This document shows, in pieces, positions 58,814 to 64,000 of a stretch of 64,000 nt of DNA. The DNA comes from Ilex aquifolium (lineage: Eukaryota > Streptophyta > Magnoliopsida > Aquifoliales > Aquifoliaceae): the NCBI GenBank assembly GCA_951799425.1, contig OX637402.1, positions 30,038,492 through 30,102,491 on the forward strand. The letters are read 5' to 3'. Below the pieces are notes generated by a model. That model was not told the origin of the DNA. It worked only from the letters and a program-made list of their open reading frames with translations, and made no database searches. Position 1 is the stretch's first letter; the number at the start of each line of letters is the position of its first letter. The position numbers and the translations under genes were made by a program.

Positions 58814-61800
58814 ATGGATTTTGGGACGGTGGGTTTGGATGGGTTTGTGTGTTTGGACAGCGGCTTTGCTTCTTCTACAATTGCTTCAGATCCTGAGGCC
58901 AAGCAAAAGTGGTACGGATCTGGGGGTTTTCTCAAGCAGGGAAGGTCTGGGACTAGTACTGAAGATGACTGGAGGGACTTGAAAGTGACCAAAACTAGTG
59001 ATGATTTCTCAGCCTCCAAGGCAATGTTGCTCCAGCATAGAAGTCCTTTACTGAGATCTAATAGCTCTCTACTATCTGATGGTCAGCAGATGCTAAGCTT
59101 CTCTTCACCCAACTCACAAACTGTGGCATTCCCTTACTATCTCAACTCATCAAGTGCTTGTAGTAGAAATACAGGTATATAATCATTTTTAAGACTCGAG
59201 ACTGCCTGATCTTATTGCACCATAGGTGAGGAATAGAAAGTGATGTGTCACAGACTTTCAAGTTTGTCATTTGGGGAAGTAAATGGGTATGTGTTCAGTT
59301 GGTGTTTCTTTAAACTTTTAGTACTATTTTATGAAAAGAGTTTTGGTATTTAGAAGTTAGTTTTTCGTTTTGGGGTTTCAGAGATTAGTTGTTGGCTATT
59401 TGGGCATTGATTGCAATTAAATATGGGATGGTTTTTCATGTAAATGAACTTATTTGTATTGAGTCTTGTCAAAAAAGAAGTGATTTTTTCTTCTTCTAAG
59501 GTCTTCCTGTTTGAAAGGAGAAAGCTTGTGGTGATATTTCAGCACAGTGGACTATAGAGTACAAAAGAAGAAAATAAGAAGCATGGATAGAAAGAAAAAT
59601 AGGAGCAACAAAAAACCCATCTTTCCATTGATTGGTTCTGATTTTTGTTTTTGTTTTTTTTTCCCTTTCTGTGCTTTCGATATAAAGAGGAGAAATTCAT
59701 GATAGTTGTAACCTCTTTAAATGTTGCAGAAAACTTATAATTTGGGGTTTCCTGTCACGCCCCTTTCTCTGATTTTGCCTTTAGACTTTGTAGTCAGATA
59801 GGAATTTCGTTTTCAGTTTACAGGGAAATAGTTTTTGGATTTTACTTTTCTCTCTGTCACAAATACCTGATTCTTTAGATCTTTCTGTTTCAGGCTATGG
59901 CTCTGGAGGCTTAAATGCTGCAAGCATTCATGGGGTACTAACAGGGGTTAGAGGGCCATTTACTACTTCCCAGTTGATGGAGCTTGAACACCAGGCCTTG
60001 ATCTACAAATACATGACTGCAAATGTGCCAATCCCATCTAATCTTCTCATCCCCATCAAAAAAGCCCTTGATTCTGCTGGCTTATCTACCTTTTCAGGCC
60101 TAAGATCCAATTCTTGTAAGGATTTTTTTTTCTCTTTATTATGTAGCAGTATGCCCTCTCTAGCAAGATTTGTATGGTTGTCTTTCATTTATGAATCTTA
60201 ATGTGTACCTGAAACAATGTAATATATTGGGTGATCGACCTCTCCCTGCCTTAGGGGTTGGGTTTGGAGGTGGGAGGGTGTTCTTTGTAACTTTGTGAAA
60301 ATAAAGAGCAAATAACTTTTTAGTCCTTTGTGTCTTTGTTCCTTCTTTCTCCTCTGTTCCTCCCTCCAAACCCCACACCGGTAGCCCTGAAAAAGAACCC
60401 TTCTGAGGTCCCCCTTCCAACTTCTCAAATCACACCTCCCTCCTGAACTCATCTCAAAGCTGAATCCACCAGCCCCTAAAATGACATGGGCGTGCCCAGT
60501 GCACGGAGGCTCCCCTAAAATGACATCCACCTGGAAAACCTCACAACCACCACAACTTTTAAAGGAGACTGGGATTCCATCCCCTGAAAACCACCACAAT
60601 AATTGCAACCACAACCAAAGACAGGAAAAGGGTGGAGCACAAATAGAGCCAACCAAAGAAAATAATTTTCACCCATCTTGTAATAGATATGTGGTCATTT
60701 AGCTGTTATACCTCACTTTCATATATATTTACTTTTCTTTGTGCAATGTAGGATTTGGTATAAGGAATTTCTTGATTTAAGTTCAATGTTTAAAATAAAG
60801 AAATGTTGTAATAAACATAGACATCTCAACATTTGGAATACTAATGTGGACAATGTTTTCTTTTGCAAACATATTTTTTTTCTGTTCTTCTTTCATGATT
60901 TAAAATGTTCCTTGTATTTTTTTTTTTTTACCAGGGGGGTGGGGCTCTTTCCATTTCGGATTCTCCACCAACAATGATCCTGAGCCTGGAAGGTGTCGTC
61001 GGACTGATGGGAAGAAATGGCGGTGCTCAAGAGATGCCGTTGTTGACCAGAAGTATTGTGAGCGGCACTTGAACCGGGGCCGCCATCGTTCAAGAAAGCC
61101 TGTGGAAGGCCAAACTGGCCATTCCGTCTCCGGACCCACCACCACCACCACCACGACTACCACCACTGCTAAGTTGATGCCAATGGCTTCCTCCACTTCG
61201 GCATCCATGGTGCCCGGCAGTGGCACATCCAACAGCCTCAGCCTGTCACACAACCACCAGTTCAATAACTTGCAGTTGCAGGCTGGTGCACCTAATTCTT
61301 CTCCATCCCCCAACCTTTGCAGGTGAATACCATGATAATAATTTATGACGTTTCTTAGTTTTTTGCATCTATCCAAGTCCACTAATATTCATAAATTTAC
61401 CATGCTGTTGGATTGTATGCATGGGTTTCAATTTGCCTTATGTCACTGTGAAGTGGTGCTTACATTATCCTTGTTATATTGATGAGAATGACTGATATTT
61501 CTCTCAAGGAGTATTGTTTACATTAGTTGTGCTTAACTGGTAATTAGCTATTATACTTATCTGATTGATTATTTTCATGGCATAAGGTGGTTTTACAAGT
61601 TCCCATCTGTAGAATTCTGGAATCACGCTGACTTTTCTCAATGGTTTGTATGATATAAATAGGAGTTTTCTGAACAAGGAGAACATGGGTGATAGAAATC
61701 AAGATCACACTGGCCTCTCCATGCTAACTCCAACCATTGGCCTGAAAAAAAACCCATATTCCATGCCTGAACAGCAGAACCTGTATGAAGAACCCGCGAG

Positions 61801-62503
61801 GGCAGAATTTGGGTTTGTCTCCACCGACTCCTTGCTCAACCCTCTGAATAAAAACTCTTCGTTCATTAACTACCGAAGCTATGGTTCATCGGAAGATCTC
61901 CGTGACCAAGAAACCAAATCACATCATTCACTTCGCCAGTTTATGGATGACTGCCCTAAAAGCCAATCTGAACGCTCAGCCATTTTATGGCCCGAGATTG
62001 GTCTGCAATCAGACAGAACCCAGCTCTCTATTTCAATCCCGATGGCTTCCTCAGACTTCATGTCAGCTACTTCATCTCCCACCAAAGAGAAGCTTGCACT
62101 CTCACCGCTGAGATTATCGCGGGAGCTGGATCCATCTCAAAGGGGCTTGGGAGTTGGTACAGTCCTCCATGATCCAAGTCAAAGGCAAGCAAATTGGGTT
62201 CCTATCTCCAGGGAGACTTCCATGTGTGGACCTCTTGGAGAGGTTTTGCATAGCACTAACAACAATGTGAACGATTGTATGAACACATCAGTTCTTAATC
62301 TCATGACTGAGGGTTGGGACAGTAGTCCCAGCATGGCATCGTCTCCAACTGGAGTCTTACAAAAGGCGACATTTGGATCTCTTTCTAACAGCAGTGCCGG
62401 AAGCAGCCCAAGAGCAGAGAACAACAAGGCACTTGAAGGGGCCAGCCACTGCAATGGCATCCTTGGCTCAACTCTCATGAATCCTTCCTTGCCTGCTTTG
62501 TAA
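58814..62503 (+). CDS. Growth-regulating factor, GRF1/GRF2-like
   Basis: Nuclear transcription factor of 603 aa that works with GIF coactivators to promote cell proliferation in leaves and meristems. Exons 58814-59174, 59894-60115, 60935-61322 and 61663-62503, all GT-AG and phase-consistent. The QLQ domain (about residues 141-176) reads [20 protein letters not shown] and onward to [15 protein letters not shown]; it binds GIF proteins in this family. The WRC domain (about 209-253) reads [18 protein letters not shown], then [19 protein letters not shown], giving the C3H zinc-binding set and the nuclear signal. A poly-Thr run follows. The long C-terminus has the [15 protein letters not shown]-like [32 protein letters not shown] and [20 protein letters not shown] blocks of the GRF1/2 group. 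The start [10 protein letters not shown] fits relatives. The transcript carries a miR396 site in exon 3. Confidence 0.95.
61087..61107 (+). promoter_or_regulatory. miR396 target site in the GRF WRC exon
   Basis: The 21 nt begin CGTTCAAGAAAG and end CCTGTGGAA, the canonical plant GRF site, and encode RSRKPVE at the end of the WRC domain. Pairing with miR396 leaves the characteristic single-base bulge. The family-wide role is post-transcriptional repression of GRF genes by miR396. Confidence 0.95.
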
Positions 62504-63369
62504 CCATCTAATCCCAGCCTGAGAAGACATTAGGTAATCTTAAATGAAGTGAGTTTTTACCTCTGCTGACAAACATTTTCAGCAAGTAGCTTTGAGTGTT
62601 TAAATTTGTTAATTTTTATGGTTTTTGAGTATGGCTAGCTCATTGCAAAACTTGACTATATGTCTCATTCTGTATCAGTTAGTGTGACTTGTAATTTTTC
62701 TTTTAACTGCATGTGTTCATGTTTTTAGTATTGTGTGTCAATTACCTTTTGCCTTAATGAAAAGGTGGTCGGCTATGATTTTTAACCACCTGCATACAAA
62801 AAAGTTGTAGTCGGAGAGTTCTTAAACTTGTTCCACATGAAAATTAAAAGGTTCGTTACAATTTTAGCTCGACATTCTACATCATCGAGAGAATCAACTA
62901 CAGCTTCTGAAGATTATCTTCAGGTTAATCTTCCCATGCCTTTCATAGCTCATGCACCACTGGAACTGGATTGATCTTCATCTCTTGAATCACAAACATT
63001 TCAAGCCTTCCAAATAAAACCAGTCCTGACTCAAAGCTCCTTAGCTTCATTAGTAGCATTAAACTCCTCCATCACTTCCTTGTGATACCCTTGCAACAGG
63101 GCTTGTGGCTGGCTGTCCATGTCTTTTACTTGATTCATGTAAGAATTTATTGTATTTCAAAACAAAATAAGATTTTTATGGTTTTGAAATCTGTTAATCT
63201 TTTGAGCATAGCTAGCTCAGTGCAAATCTTGACTGATCTCATGAGTCTTGACACCAGGTATTCTGGTACTGAGTTAAAATTATGCTTTTAAATGCATGTG
63301 GTCATGTTTGGTAGTGTATCAATCCCATTTTCTCTCAGGTTGGTAGGAAGCATTTTGGTTGGTGGCTTG
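62504..63369. other. 3' flank of the GRF gene
   Basis: 3' UTR and spacer. The segments near 62575-62710 and 63178-63310 are diverged copies of each other (shared TTTATGGTTTT, TATGGCTAGCTCA/CATAGCTAGCTCA, GTGTGTCAATTACC/GTGTATCAATCCC). Confidence 0.55.
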
Positions 63370-63937
63370 TAGGGTGTTCAAATTTCTGATTAGCCGCAAT
63401 TTCCTACCTGACCTTATTGAACGGCTAGTTGAAAAAATCGGGTAGGAATGTAGAAGAGTTTTTTGTCTTTCAATTAAATCAGGTAGGAATGCGGAATAGT
63501 CATTAATTTTCGTATTTATATCCTACTTTACTCGCATTAATTAATTAATTTATTTATATAAATTAAAAACCCTAATTTCCTGATTATATGGTTTAAACTG
63601 AAAATAATTGTTATTGTATTTGTGCAACAATTATGATGGATTGATGTTTATATTTTCTTGTGTTTTATTATAATTGTTGTTGTAATTATTTTAGGTTTTA
63701 GGGTTATTGGTTTATTGTGTTATTAAATTGGTGCATGTTATTTAATTGAATTGTTAAAATGATTCAAAAATTAATAACTACAAAAGTGTTCACCCGATTT
63801 CCTACCCGACTTCATACCCGATTAATTTGGATGGAAATCGGGTAGGAATACCACACTTGATCGAGTCTTTCGCAAAGTATCGGGTAGGAAGACGGAATAT
63901 TATATTTCCTACCCGTAGGGTAAGTTGAACACCCCTA
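63370..63937. mobile_element. hAT-like MITE candidate at the window edge
   Basis: Ends are TAGGGTGTTCAAATT (left) and, on the complement of the right end, TAGGGGTGTTCAACTT. Four internal copies of a GGGTAGGAA-type unit (near 63438, 63481, 63838, 63882) are arranged near the two ends. The ends fit plant hAT MITEs, but no exact 8-bp target duplication is visible. Confidence 0.5.
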
Positions 63938-64000
63938 GGGGTTGTTTGGTATGGGGGTTTGGGGGGGTTTTGGAACATGGGTTGGGGTATAAACCCCCTA
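63938..64000. other. G-rich window edge
   Basis: A G/T-rich stretch (GGTATGGGGGTTTGGGGGGG) that may begin another repeat; it is truncated by the end of the window. Confidence 0.4.

Noticed and set aside
58429-59019. 196-codon minus-strand frame
   Set aside because: It overlaps the first exon of the GRF gene in antisense and has no recognisable domain; a shadow.
14106-62503. ANT, GRF and bHLH as a functional growth-gene cluster
   Set aside because: They lie on both strands, tens of kilobases apart, with transposons between; nothing in the sequence shows coregulation.
1-64000. CRISPR arrays, operons, bacterial promoters, rRNA or confident tRNA genes
   Set aside because: The DNA is clearly plant nuclear; no such structures were seen.

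Overview
The window is AT-rich nuclear DNA of a flowering plant, almost certainly a eudicot. The evidence is GT-AG spliced genes of plant-specific families (AINTEGUMENTA-type AP2, GRF with QLQ and WRC domains, a CIB-type bHLH), many CT/GA microsatellites, and plant transposons of four orders. Gene density is low: five host genes in 64 kb, with the rest spacer and mobile elements. The species cannot be read from the sequence. All exon models were assembled by eye from reading frame, splice-site dinucleotides and family knowledge.

Host genes: (1) 1.2-3.6 kb, plus: bHLH49/CIB-like transcription factor, 8 coding exons, about 431 aa. (2) 14.1-17.3 kb, minus: AINTEGUMENTA (ANT), 9 coding exons including a 9-nt microexon, 669 aa. 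(3) 25.2-32.4 kb, minus: chloroplast-targeted DUF3054 membrane protein, 5 coding exons, 273 aa; its third intron is swollen by a retrotransposon. (4) 39.4-41.0 kb, minus: two-RRM hnRNP A/B-like RNA-binding protein, 387 aa. (5) 58.8-62.5 kb, plus: growth-regulating factor of the GRF1/2 type, 603 aa, with the miR396 target site in its WRC exon. ANT and GRF both promote organ growth, but nothing here shows that their proximity is functional.

Mobile DNA: a Ty1/copia element (26819-30741) has 169-bp LTRs that read identical and a CCTTC target duplication; it lacks gag and carries a 5-bp duplication frameshift in pol. A Mutator-like element (51316-56488) has a perfect 9-bp target duplication and 213/222-bp terminal inverted repeats. 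It carries a transposase broken by four in-frame stops and, on the opposite strand, a GRF-type zinc-finger gene. Two related non-autonomous Helitrons (42282-42815, 45860-46989) contain a GGT-rich satellite that differs strongly in length; a fragment of the same family lies at 6222, and an unrelated mini-Helitron lies at 50532-50868. Two long-TIR MITEs (6618-7195, 34624-35465) have Mutator-sized target duplications, and two hAT-like MITE candidates lie at 10708 and 63370.

The most interesting items are the gag-less but very young copia element sitting antisense inside a host intron, the MULE with its opposite-strand zinc-finger gene and duplicated splice junctions, and the satellite-bearing Helitron pair. 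Long single-base C or G runs (12311, 19581, 45141) are suspicious as possible assembly problems.
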